NCBI RefSeq assembly: GCF_014534645.1
Contig: NZ_JACVQF010000235.1
Coordinates: 264,735-328,734, forward strand
Direction: 5' to 3'
From: Streptomyces griseicoloratus
Lineage (GTDB): Bacteria > Actinomycetota > Actinomycetes > Streptomycetales > Streptomycetaceae
DNA length: 64,000 nt
Made by a program: the position numbers and the translations under genes
Part shown: one piece after another, positions 23,230 to 31,895 of the stretch
How the letters are laid out: each line of letters begins with the position of its first letter
Numbering within the stretch: position 1 is the first letter of the stretch
Notes under the pieces: generated by a model
The model's database searches: none
What the model saw: only the letters and a program-made list of their open reading frames with translations
Told to the model about the DNA's origin: nothing

Positions 23230-25863
23230 CCCGCCGATGCTGCCCGATGGCGGAGGGGTGGGACGGAGGGCGAGCAGGGCGATGTCGTCGGAGGCGTCGG
23301 CTCCGAACTTGATGATCAGTTCGTCGCAGAACACGTCGAGGGGGTCTCGTGCGTGGTCGGCGGTGTGCCGGCGGAGTCGGGCCAGGGCGTCGTCGAGGGA
23401 TTCTCCGCGGCGTTCGATCAGGCCGTCGGTGAAGAGCAGCAGGGTGGAACGGGGTGGCAGCGGGTCGCGGGCGGAGGGGCGGGGCAGGTCGGGGTCCATG
23501 CCGATCAGAAGGCCTCTGCCCCGGTCCAGGTAACGGGTCTCGCCCTCGTGGGTGGTCAGCAGGGGCGGCAGGTGGCCGGCGGAGGAATGGTGCAGTTCCC
23601 GTGGGCCGCCGTCGCTCTTGACCAGGGCGTAGACGCAGGTGGCGGTGGACTGCGGGGAGAGGGTCTGGCTCGCCAGGTCGAGGCGGCGCAGTACCTCTCC
23701 GGGTGGTTCTTGGCGGTCGACGGCGATGCCTCGCAGCATGTTGCGCAACGCGCTCATGGCGACGGCGGCCTGAAGGTCATGGCCCGACACGTCACCGATG
23801 ATCAGCACGGTGTCGCCGCCGGGCAGGACGAAGGCGTCGTACCAGTCCCCCCCGACCTCGGCGGTGGTGCTGGAGGGGACGTAGCGGGCGGTCAGCTCCC
23901 AATGCTCGGATCGGGGGAGCCCGGGCAGCAGGGCACGCTGGAGCTGTTCGGCATTGGAGTGGGTGTGCTGGTGCAGACGGGCGTTGTCCACTCCGAGGGC
24001 GATGCCGCGGACCAGTTCAGCGATCAGGAGGATGTCCTCCTTGGTGAAAGGCTGTTCGTCCCGGACGCGGACCATGGTCAGAGCCCCGAAGACCTCCCGT
24101 TGGGCCCGCAGCGGAGCGACGACGGCGCTGCGTCCCCCCAGCTGCTCCACCAGCTCCAGTTGCCGGGCGTCCAGCGGGCTCTGAGCCTGGCTGCGCGAAG
24201 GCATGTCGGTGACCAGCAGGGGACCCGCTCCGCGCAGCACACGGGGCAGGGACCCCCGCGTGGTCTCGGACACGGGAGGCAGCCTGCCGAGGTGTGCCCC
24301 GGAGATCGGCACCTGGGGATCACGGTGAACGATGCAGACCCGCTCCACCTGCCCGCGCTCGTCGAGAAGGTCCGCAGCGCACCAGTCGGCCAGTTTCCGG
24401 GTGAGGACGTGACATACCCGCCACAGCCTCTCGTCCATGTTGAGGGTGCTGGTCAGCGCTCTGCCGGTGTCGGCGAACAGTGACAGCCACTCCGGCGCCG
24501 CCTGTTCGAGGGTCACCGCCCTGGCCTTCTTGGTGGTGGTCGGGAGTTGCACCGGGCCCGGCGCCGGCCGCGTCGCGTGCAGGCTGTCCTGCGGAGCTCG
24601 TGGCGGGGCGGGCAGAGCCGTCGTCGTGCTCAGCTGGGCCACGAACACGGTCCGCCCGTCGACCGCCTCCTGCGTCTGGACGGCCAGGCGGACCGGGATC
24701 ACCCGGCCGTCACGGTGCAGTGCGGGAACAGGTATGGAGCGGCCCAGGATGCGGGACTCGCCGGTGAGCAGCAGCGACGTGAACGCCGCGACATGGCGTT
24801 TGCGGAGATGCTCGGGCATCAGCACCGTCAGTCGCTGCCCGAGGAGATCATGCGCGTGCCAGCCGAGCAGGCTCGCGGCAGCGTTGTTCACCGCGATGAT
24901 CCGGTTGCCGTCGTCCGCCGCGACGGTCGGCACATCGGCGGCCTCCACCTCGCTCGCGTCCCAGGGCGCCAGTTCCGTGGGAGTGGCGCTCGGCGCACCG
25001 GTCACCTGCGTCCACGCGGTGGGACGTGCCCCGGACAGCTGGGCGGCGATCTGATCGAGCAGCCAGTGACGGAAGGCCCGGATCTGCGGAAGGGCCGGGA
25101 GGGTGAGCAGGCTTCCCTGCTGAGCCGCCGCTTCGGCCTCGTCGAGGACGCGGCGCAACGTCAGCACACTTGCAGCGGCATCCGCGGCGAACGCCACCAG
25201 CAGGGACAGCGTCGAGCTGTCGGGGGTCTCCTGCTCCACCGCTGCCGTCATGCACGCGCAGATCATGCTGCTCGTGTCCTGAGCGACGACGAGGTCCTCC
25301 GGCCACTCACCGGTCCGGTCGGCGGTGGATGCGGCGAGAAGAAGCTCGCGCAACAGCCCCTCCCAGTGCTGTTGCGCCGCCCAGTACAGGGTGTACGGCA
25401 CGTCGTTCAGCGCCACGGTCACGGTCGGACCCGACGGCGCCATGGTCTCCCACGCGGACGTCGGGGGTGCGGGGGTCTCGGGCCACAGTTCGAACCACAC
25501 CGTCTTGCGGTCGGCGCTGCTGTGGACGCCGTGGCTGGTGGCCAGCTCGTCCACCAGAGTCAGGCCCCTGCCGGTGCAGGCGTAGGGATGGCGGTCGTGC
25601 GGCACCAGGCCCCGGTCCTGTCGGTGATCGCTGACCCGCACATGCACCCGGCCTCCGACGGCCCAGGCCGACACCTCCGTCTCGGTGCGCGCATGGATCA
25701 CCGCATTGGTCACCAGCTCGCCGGCCAGCAGCTCGGCGGTGTCCACCACGTCCGGCGTGACACCGACCAGTGCCGACCGTACGAACCGCCGGGCCGTCGC
25801 GACGTTCTCCGGCGCCGGGGACAGGCGCCGCGACCGCGTCCTGGGCGGACTGGTGCTGCTCAT
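23194..25863 (-). CDS. HATPase-PAS-GAF-SpoIIE multidomain PP2C phosphatase
   Basis: The 889-residue soluble protein has four parts in order. Residues about 15-130 are an RsbW-like histidine-kinase-type ATPase (ELLAGELVTNAVIHA, TGRGLTLVDELA). After a helical region, about 300-420 is a PAS domain (NRIIAVNNAAASLLGWHAHDLLG). About 450-610 is a GAF domain, and about 640-880 is a SpoIIE PP2C phosphatase with EVGGDWYDAF, IGDVSGHDLQAA and a C-terminal SDDIALLAL. Such proteins control anti-anti-sigma phosphorylation; having both the anti-sigma-like kinase and the phosphatase in one chain is notable. ATG 25863 is chosen; an upstream GTG at 25908 is possible. It is convergent with the sigma operon. Confidence 0.92.
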   Translation of the reverse strand: MSSTSPPRTRSRRLSPAPENVATARRFVRSALVGVTPDVVDTAELLAGELVTNAVIHARTETEVSAWAVGGRVHVRVSDHRQDRGLVPHDRHPYACTGRGLTLVDELATSHGVHSSADRKTVWFELWPETPAPPTSAWETMAPSGPTVTVALNDVPYTLYWAAQQHWEGLLRELLLAASTADRTGEWPEDLVVAQDTSSMICACMTAAVEQETPDSSTLSLLVAFAADAAASVLTLRRVLDEAEAAAQQGSLLTLPALPQIRAFRHWLLDQIAAQLSGARPTAWTQVTGAPSATPTELAPWDASEVEAADVPTVAADDGNRIIAVNNAAASLLGWHAHDLLGQRLTVLMPEHLRKRHVAAFTSLLLTGESRILGRSIPVPALHRDGRVIPVRLAVQTQEAVDGRTVFVAQLSTTTALPAPPRAPQDSLHATRPAPGPVQLPTTTKKARAVTLEQAAPEWLSLFADTGRALTSTLNMDERLWRVCHVLTRKLADWCAADLLDERGQVERVCIVHRDPQVPISGAHLGRLPPVSETTRGSLPRVLRGAGPLLVTDMPSRSQAQSPLDARQLELVEQLGGRSAVVAPLRAQREVFGALTMVRVRDEQPFTKEDILLIAELVRGIALGVDNARLHQHTHSNAEQLQRALLPGLPRSEHWELTARYVPSSTTAEVGGDWYDAFVLPGGDTVLIIGDVSGHDLQAAVAMSALRNMLRGIAVDRQEPPGEVLRRLDLASQTLSPQSTATCVYALVKSDGGPRELHHSSAGHLPPLLTTHEGETRYLDRGRGLLIGMDPDLPRPSARDPLPPRSTLLLFTDGLIERRGESLDDALARLRRHTADHARDPLDVFCDELIIKFGADASDDIALLALRPTPPPSGSIGGLPRGGPRETGT

Positions 25864-26097
25864 ACCCGGAGAGTGCCCATGCCCGTCCGCCTGAAAAGGG
25901 CATCTCACGCATTCGTGCCTGATCCCGGCCCTGCCGCGATATCGGCGACGGTGCTACGTCGGCGCGGATGTGGAGGGGCGGCAGTAGGTCATCGACAAGA
26001 CGAACCGCATCGTCTAGGGACGACTGGTCGATAGCTGTGGCACGCCGCCTCACATTCCGATGCGCTGCGTTGTCGTAAGGATGTCGAACCGGTGAGG

Positions 26098-26131
26098 GCG
26101 ACAACAAGAAGAAGGCGACAACAAGAAGAAG
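26098..26131. repeat. Perfect 17-bp tandem repeat in the leader of the NTF2-LUD gene
   Basis: GCGACAACAAGAAGAAG occurs twice head to tail and runs directly into the ribosome site of the next gene. The purine-rich, A-rich composition stands out from the GC-rich surroundings. It may be a slippage product or an unstructured translation enhancer. Confidence 0.85.
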
Positions 26132-26142
26132 AGGGGACTTTG

Positions 26143-27243
26143 ATGAACGACTTCCAGGCCATCGCGGACCGCGTCGAGATCGAGGCACTGCGCGGCGAGT
26201 TCACCGATGCCGCGATGATGCGCGACCGACGCCGCCTGGCGTCGCTGTTCACACCGGACGGTGCCCTGCGCATGCCCAACATTCCCGTCGAGCAGATCGG
26301 CCGCGAGGAGATCGTCGCCGGGGGCGAGCGGCTGCAGAGCCAGTGGGACTTCTTCGTACAGAACACACACCCCGGCACGATCCAGCTCGACGGCGACACC
26401 GCGACCGGCCGCGCCTACATCCAGGAACTCGCACGCACCCTCGACGGACGCCAGGGTCTGAACTACGCCGTCTACCACGACCGCTACCAGCGCACCGAGG
26501 AAGGCTGGAAGTTCGCCGAGCGGGTGTACGAGGTCAGGTACCTCGACACCTCCCCGCTGGCGGGTACGGCGCCCCGCGCGGCGCAGGGCTCCGGGACCAA
26601 CCCCGCAGACGCCACGGCCACCCCGGCTCCGGCCGCGTCCTTCACCGAACCGGCAACGGCCGGACAACTGGAGCGGGTGGCCGCCGCGCTGCGTGCCAAC
26701 GGCTTCGCCGCCGAGATCCTCGACGACGCCGCAGAAGCGCGCGCCCGCATCAAGGACCTGATCCCCGAGGGCGCCGGCGTACTCACGGGAGCCAGCGAGA
26801 CCCTCCGGCTGTCCGGCATCGACGAGGACATCAACTCCGGCGGCCAGTACGACGCCATCAAGCCGCGCATCCTGGCCATCGACCGTGCCACCGGCGCCGA
26901 CGAGATCCGAAGGCTGGTCGCCGGCCCCGACTACGTCGTCAACAGCGTCGCCGCGGTCACCGAGACCGGCTCGCTCGTTCTGGCCTCGGGCAGTGGCAGC
27001 CAACTCCCTGCCAACGCGGGCGGCGCCGCCCACGCGGTCTGGATCGTCGGCGCGCAGAAGGTGGTCCCCGACCTGAGCACAGCCCTGCGCCGCATCGAGG
27101 AGCACGCCCTGCCACTGGAGAACGCCCGCGCCCAGGCGGTGTACGGGGTGCCCAGCGCCGTCAACCGCCTGCTCATCCTCAACGCAGAACCGCGCCCGGG
27201 CCGCGGTACCGTGCTGCTCCTCCGAGAGGCCATCGGATACTGA
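26143..27243 (+). CDS. NTF2/SnoaL-like domain fused to LUD (LutC/YkgG) domain
   Basis: The 366-residue protein has two unrelated halves. Residues 1-135 form an NTF2-like cone fold (IADRVEIEALRGEFTDAAMMRDRRRLASLF, YHDRYQRTEEGWKFAER). A linker rich in Ala/Pro/Thr leads to a LUD domain at about 170-365 (GAGVLTGASETLRLSGI, YVVNSVAAVTETGSLVLASG, HAVWIVGAQKVVPDLSTAL). LUD proteins of the LutC type take part in lactate utilisation with LutA and LutB, but neither is adjacent. The start at 26143 has a GAGGGG site after a tandem repeat. No partner gene is close, so the pathway is unknown. Confidence 0.85.
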   Translation: MNDFQAIADRVEIEALRGEFTDAAMMRDRRRLASLFTPDGALRMPNIPVEQIGREEIVAGGERLQSQWDFFVQNTHPGTIQLDGDTATGRAYIQELARTLDGRQGLNYAVYHDRYQRTEEGWKFAERVYEVRYLDTSPLAGTAPRAAQGSGTNPADATATPAPAASFTEPATAGQLERVAAALRANGFAAEILDDAAEARARIKDLIPEGAGVLTGASETLRLSGIDEDINSGGQYDAIKPRILAIDRATGADEIRRLVAGPDYVVNSVAAVTETGSLVLASGSGSQLPANAGGAAHAVWIVGAQKVVPDLSTALRRIEEHALPLENARAQAVYGVPSAVNRLLILNAEPRPGRGTVLLLREAIGY

Positions 27244-27359
27244 GCAGCGAGACGAGCCGGCCCGGTCACCCCGCACCCGCAGCAGCCCCCGCGCGGGCGT
27301 CCCAGGCCATGGTCGTCGGCTCGGGACGGCTTCCGCCGGGCGGTTCGGGATCCCCCGCG

Positions 27360-28277
27360 TCAGCCACGGCGTGCGTAGGCGGACTCGACGAGGCGGATCG
27401 CCCGGTCGTGCAGTGCGGCCCCCTGGGGACTCCGACGGATCATGTCGGTCCCGTGGAAACCGCTCGGGTCGATGACGAGCTCCTTGTCCTTCGAGGCGGA
27501 GGCCGCGTACAGCTCGCGGACCTGCTTCTCCACGGCGCCGTTCATGTCGCCGGGCGATACGACGAACAAGGAGGGAGCGTCGATGGTCTTCACCGCGGCC
27601 ACGCCGTCGCCGCCGCAACGGGCGGGGGAGGACATGATGAGCAGTCCCACCACCGGCAAGCGGCCCTCGGCGCCGGCGATCGCCGCGGTCGTACCGCCAC
27701 AGGAGGCCCCTCCGAGGAAGACGCGCTCGGCGCCCAGGCGCTCGAGCTCGGCGAGGGCGGCACGGGCGTCCCGGGCGAGGTGCTCGTTGTCGGGCACCTC
27801 TTCCGAGGCGCCGTGATTGCGGTACTCCGGGATCATCACGTGGTACCCACGGGCGGCGAGTTCCTTCCCGATGCCGAGGAAGGAACAGATGCTGTAGCCC
27901 TGCTCGTGGGCGAGCAGCACCCCATCGGGACCATCACCGAGCTCAAGGGCGGACAAATGCACGCCGTCACTGGTGGTCAGTGACGTGACCTCGTCCCGCA
28001 GAGCGCTGGGTACGCAGTCGTTGACGGCGTAGCCGGCGCTGTTGCGGACCGTGTCGTGGGGCCAGCTGGGGGTGTAGGAGGCGGGCGGCCGGGGCGTGGG
28101 CCGGGTGGTGCGCGGTGCGGCTCGGTCCTGCGCCGAGGACCCACCGGTCGACGGCTTGGCCGTCGCCGACGTACGGGCGGAGTCCGGCGCACGGGCTGCA
28201 TCGGGCGCGGAGGTGCATGCCGCCAGCACACCGCAGCACAGCAGGGCGACCAGGGTCGCACGGGTATCACTTCTCAC
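27360..28277 (-). CDS. Alpha/beta hydrolase lipoprotein
   Basis: The protein of about 305 residues has a lipoprotein signal (ATLVALLCCGVLAAC) and a Ser/Thr/Pro-rich spacer of about 60 residues. The hydrolase domain follows: VLLAHEQGYSICSFLG, IPEYRNHGAS, nucleophile motif GGASCGGTT with Ser, VVSPGDMNGAVE and a final SGFHGTDM histidine. This indicates a membrane-anchored dienelactone-hydrolase-like or peptidase-like enzyme facing outward. GTG 28277 is chosen because AAGGAAG lies just upstream. It is convergent with the LUD gene. Confidence 0.85.
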   Translation of the reverse strand: MRSDTRATLVALLCCGVLAACTSAPDAARAPDSARTSATAKPSTGGSSAQDRAAPRTTRPTPRPPASYTPSWPHDTVRNSAGYAVNDCVPSALRDEVTSLTTSDGVHLSALELGDGPDGVLLAHEQGYSICSFLGIGKELAARGYHVMIPEYRNHGASEEVPDNEHLARDARAALAELERLGAERVFLGGASCGGTTAAIAGAEGRLPVVGLLIMSSPARCGGDGVAAVKTIDAPSLFVVSPGDMNGAVEKQVRELYAASASKDKELVIDPSGFHGTDMIRRSPQGAALHDRAIRLVESAYARRG

Positions 28278-28762
28278 TGTTCTTCCTTGCCTTCCCGAGG
28301 CGGGCCGTCGCCGCACATCGCTTCGGCATGACAGACGCGCGGCCCCCGGCGAGGTTGCAGGTGCCGCTGGGCACCTTCGCAACCGCCAGGCCACCCCGCC
28401 TCCTGCCTGTTGCAGCAGGCCGGCGCTGCTCAGGGCAGCCGGAGGAGCCGGCCAACAAGGGGAAGAGCGTCAGCGGAGAGGGTCATACACGGCACAGCCC
28501 CGCGGCGCCGGTCGGACCGAAGGGCTTCACCCCACGTCGCTTGTGGGCACGCGCCCCCTCCGGCGTGGCAGGATCGCCACGCGTCCTCCACGGCCGGCGT
28601 CTCGTGAACCAGCCCGGACAGATCATGGAACGGTGCGTACAGCAGCGCCGCGTCGGCACGGCCGTCGCGAACATGAGCAGCCACCGGCCGGCCGGACCTG
28701 ATCGTCCGGGCGACCCGGCGGCAACGTGGCAGACCGGCCGCGCGAGGGCAGCCACGCGCCAC
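28278..28762. other. Intergenic region without a recognised gene
   Basis: The 485 bases between two leftward genes contain several overlapping frames but none with family-like sequence or a supporting ribosome site. A weak hairpin GCCTG-TTGCAG-CAGGC lies at 28405-28420. It must hold the promoter of the lipoprotein gene and the end of the YceI transcript. Confidence 0.5.
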
Positions 28763-29416
28763 CTATGACGTCGACCGGACCGCGGAGATGTCGAACTGCA
28801 GCCGGACCTTCTCGCTCACCATGGTGCCGCCCGCCTTCAAACGCTGGTTGTAGACCAGGCCCCACTCCGTGCGGTCGATGGTGGTGGTGCCGTCGAAGCC
28901 GGCTCGCTCGAAGCCGAACGGGTCCAATACCGAGCCGAGGTAGTCGAGTTGCAGGTCGACGGGCCGGGTGACGTCGCGGATGGTCAGGTCCCCGGACATG
29001 CGGAAGCTCTCGCCGCCCTCGTGGACGGTGGAGGTGCTGCGGAACACCATCTCCGGGTAGCGGCGCACGTCGAAGAAGTCGGGGCCGATGAGATGCGCGT
29101 CGCGTTGTTCCACGCCCGTGTCGACGCTGGCGACCCGGATGACGAGGTCGGCCCGTGACTCGGAGGGCCGGGCTCCGTCGAAGTACAACGTGCTGTCGTA
29201 GTCGGCGAAGGCTCCCCGCACCGTCGTGACCATCGCGTGCCGCACGGAGAATCCGATGCGGCTGTGCGGGCGGTCGATGGTCCATCGCCCGGTCAGTGCC
29301 CGAAGCGCCGGGTCGAGCGCGGCACCCCGGGGCGCCGCGTCCGCGACGGAGATGCCGTTGTCGGCAGCCGGGGTCGACTCGAAGTCGGAGGCCTGGCGAC
29401 GGCTGAAGATACCCAT
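28763..29416 (-). CDS. YceI family protein
   Basis: The 217-residue protein has a YceI lipocalin-like domain from about residue 43: GRWTIDRPHSRIGFSVRHAMVTTVRGAF, DAHLIGPDFFDVRRYPEMVFRST, TIRDVTRPVDLQLDYLG. YceI proteins bind isoprenoid or other lipid-like molecules in a beta-barrel. There is no signal peptide, so this copy is probably cytoplasmic. It lies downstream of a second YceI gene on the same strand with a terminator between. Confidence 0.93.
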   Translation of the reverse strand: MGIFSRRQASDFESTPAADNGISVADAAPRGAALDPALRALTGRWTIDRPHSRIGFSVRHAMVTTVRGAFADYDSTLYFDGARPSESRADLVIRVASVDTGVEQRDAHLIGPDFFDVRRYPEMVFRSTSTVHEGGESFRMSGDLTIRDVTRPVDLQLDYLGSVLDPFGFERAGFDGTTTIDRTEWGLVYNQRLKAGGTMVSEKVRLQFDISAVRSTS

Positions 29417-29608
29417 GATCGTGAGCCCTTTCCCATCTGATCGCTCCGTGCTATCACGGCGTCGCCCGGCACGGCCCGGCGAGATGGGTGGCCTCGTCCG
29501 GGTTCCATGCGGTCGACTGCAAAGCTGCACAAGATCAACATGATGTCGAGGGCTCCGCCGAAAGGGGTCTGCTCAGCACCCCTCGAACCCCCCCCACAAA
29601 GACCGGAA

Positions 29609-29641
29609 GGCGCCTGGCGGGCCGAAATCACGCCAGGCGCC
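29609..29641 (-). terminator. 11-bp hairpin terminator after the second YceI gene
   Basis: GGCGCCTGGCG pairs perfectly with CGCCAGGCGCC over an 11-base loop, 12 bases past the stop of the upstream YceI gene. It suggests that the two YceI genes have separate transcripts. Confidence 0.75.
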
Positions 29642-29653
29642 ACCTGCAAGCGC

Positions 29654-30568
29654 CTACTCCGGGGGCGTGGGCGTGTCGTGGGTGCGGTACATCGCCTGCA
29701 CGTCCAACTCCAGTTGGACGGTCGGACCGACGACCGCGATGCCGCGGGCCAGCATGGAGCGCCAGTTGAGGGTGTAGTCCTCCCGGTGGAGTTCCGCCTT
29801 CGCGAGTGCCGCGCAGCGCAGCTCCTGGTCGTACCCTCCGTTGACCGTCCCGAGGTAGGTCGTGTCGAGGCCGACGGAGCGGCTGGTGCCGTGCATGGTG
29901 AGCGTGCCGTGCAGGGTCCACTTGGAGCCGCCGCGGTGGGCGAACCGGGTGCTGGTGAAGTCGATGTACGGGTAGCGTTCGACGTCCAGGAAGTCGGCGG
30001 AACGCAGGTGGTTGTCACGGGTGTTGTTGCCCGTGGTGATGCTGGAGGCGTCGATGCGCACCGAGACGTGCGAGTCGGCCATGTTCGGCGCGACACGGAT
30101 GCCGCCCTGGAACCGGGTGAACCGGCCGTGCACATGCGCCATGCCCACGTGCTTGGCAATGAACCGGATCGCGGTGTGTGGAGGGTCGAACAGCCAGGTC
30201 CCGGCTGTCGGCAGTTCCAACTGGCGGGCGGGCTCGAGAGTGACGCGCACCGGGGGCAGAGCGACCCCGGCGGTGATGTCCAAGTTCTCGCGGGCGGGCG
30301 ACAGGCCCTCGGCCACGGTCATCACGCTGTAGGACCCCGGTGGCAGCGTGGCCATGAAGTAGCCGTGGGGGTCCGTGGTGCCTCGCGTCGCAACCCGGTG
30401 GCTGTCCAGTGCGGTCACCGTGACCTCGGCTCCGGCCATGGGCTGCCCCAGGGGATCGACGACCTCGAAGCCGAACGCACCGGCATCCGGCGGCAGGGGG
30501 ACCGAGAAGGTCGGTCCGGCACCGGAGGTGCCGCGGGGACGCCGACGTCGGAGCAGCCCGAAGGCCAT
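29654..30568 (-). CDS. YceI family protein with N-terminal carboxypeptidase-regulatory-like domain
   Basis: The 304-residue protein couples a CarboxypepD_reg-like beta-sandwich (residues about 32-110: GFEVVDPLGQPMAGAEVTVTALD, DPHGYFMATLPPGSYSV) to a YceI domain (about 122-300: GTWLFDPPHTAIRFIAKHVGMAHVHGRF, DNHLRSADFLDVERYPYIDF, TMHGTSRSVGLDTTYLG). No signal peptide is visible. ATG 30568 has an AAAGGTGA site. The YceI part should bind a hydrophobic ligand; the beta-sandwich may mediate contacts. Confidence 0.92.
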   Translation of the reverse strand: MAFGLLRRRRPRGTSGAGPTFSVPLPPDAGAFGFEVVDPLGQPMAGAEVTVTALDSHRVATRGTTDPHGYFMATLPPGSYSVMTVAEGLSPARENLDITAGVALPPVRVTLEPARQLELPTAGTWLFDPPHTAIRFIAKHVGMAHVHGRFTRFQGGIRVAPNMADSHVSVRIDASSITTGNNTRDNHLRSADFLDVERYPYIDFTSTRFAHRGGSKWTLHGTLTMHGTSRSVGLDTTYLGTVNGGYDQELRCAALAKAELHREDYTLNWRSMLARGIAVVGPTVQLELDVQAMYRTHDTPTPPE

Positions 30569-31037
30569 GGAGTTCACCTTTCTTCATGTGTGTCACCGTC
30601 GCGCGGCCCGCTCGGCCAGTTGTGTTCGCGGTCGCCAAGCAGCGACGGCGGCAGGAAGACGGCCGCGGAGACAGTAGTCCGTTGACGATCATAAAGCCGG
30701 CCAGGTGCAGGCAACTCGCCCCGGTGCCTGAGCTTTCGAAACCCTCCGGTGGTGGATGTGGGGTCGCAAATCACACATCGACGGACCATATCGTCGCGCC
30801 TCGACTTCGCTGCTTTGCAGCAACTCTGCGGAGAAGGGCACGGAAGGGGACCAGAATGTTCACAGGCAGCCTGCGGTTTCACCACGAACCCGACACAGGC
30901 GGGCGGTCAACGCCTCGCGACAGGAGATCAGCAGATCGGAACGAGATCCGCCACATCGCATGTGTTGGTGACACGCTGTGCCATAACCTCGTGTACGAAA
31001 GACGTCAGATACCGTCGGTGTTCACTTCGGGGAGGCG
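30569..31037. other. Divergent intergenic region without a recognised gene
   Basis: These 469 bases separate the leftward YceI gene from the rightward endonuclease-like gene. Candidate frames lack family features or ribosome sites. A GGGGAGG site is at the right end. No clear palindrome or promoter pair was found. Confidence 0.5.
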
Positions 31038-31877
31038 ATGGTGCTCGGTAGGGGCACGCGTTGGCTGGCAGGCACCTTGGTCGTGGCCTGCTTGGTGCTC
31101 GTCGGCCCCAGTGCGCCAAGCGGTGCTCTCTTCGTCAGGGCACTGCCCGTCGACGCCGCCAGTGATGTCGTTCCGAACCGGGTCATGACGTGGAACATCT
31201 GCAACCCCTGCAAGGAAAGCAACGTTGAGCGGGCAGCGGAGATCGCCACGTATGCGCCCCAGGTCATCGGCCTGCAAGAAGCGTGCGTGCGTGACGTCGA
31301 GAGGATCCGGGACTATCTGAAGAGCCTTTACGGGCTGGTCTACCACGTCGAGTACGGAATGGTTCTCCAGGATCGGGGCCGCTGTGGGGGAGTGCCGTGG
31401 AATCCGGGATCCTTCGGCCAGGCGGTACTCTCGGCCGCACCGATGACCGACCCCGTCGATGTGGAGTACCCCAACGGGGGATCCGAAGACCGTGGGTACA
31501 TGGCAGTCACCACCACTGTCGGTGGCCAGCCCGTCCGGGTCTTCAACACCCACCTTGCCCAACGACGTCAAGAGGCGGTCCGAGCAGACCAGGTCGGCGT
31601 ACTCGCCGCAGAGGTCGCCCGGCACGATCGCGCGATCGTTCTCGGCGACTTCAACGCCGTACCGGATGCCCCCGAACTCGCGCGCATGTGGGCACTGGCC
31701 GCGGACACAGATCCGCAATGCCGTCCGGCGCTCATCGGCAACTGCGAGCCGACCACCGACTGGCAGAGCAAGTTCGACTACGTTTTCCTGCGAGGCGTCG
31801 TCCCGCTCGAGCACCGTGTGCATCCGACCCCGTACTCGGACCACCACCTGCTGCACACCGACCTGAACACAAACTGA
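31038..31877 (+). CDS. Secreted endonuclease/exonuclease/phosphatase family protein
   Basis: The 279-residue protein has a signal peptide (RWLAGTLVVACLVLVGPSAPSGA) and an EEP domain with the catalytic landmarks TWNICNPC, the metal-binding glutamate in VIGLQEAC, NTHLAQRR, GDFNAVPD and the terminal YSDHHLLH. The family includes DNase I-like nucleases, sphingomyelinases and inositol phosphatases. Secretion favours a role on external nucleic acid or phospholipid. It is convergent with a VOC gene, 18 bases apart. Confidence 0.9.
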   Translation: MVLGRGTRWLAGTLVVACLVLVGPSAPSGALFVRALPVDAASDVVPNRVMTWNICNPCKESNVERAAEIATYAPQVIGLQEACVRDVERIRDYLKSLYGLVYHVEYGMVLQDRGRCGGVPWNPGSFGQAVLSAAPMTDPVDVEYPNGGSEDRGYMAVTTTVGGQPVRVFNTHLAQRRQEAVRADQVGVLAAEVARHDRAIVLGDFNAVPDAPELARMWALAADTDPQCRPALIGNCEPTTDWQSKFDYVFLRGVVPLEHRVHPTPYSDHHLLHTDLNTN

Positions 31878-31895
31878 AGCGGGCATCCAGGCTGG

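Noticed and set aside
28410-28768. Several overlapping frames of 60-110 codons on both strands
   Set aside because: None has a good ribosome site, recognisable domain or operon context.
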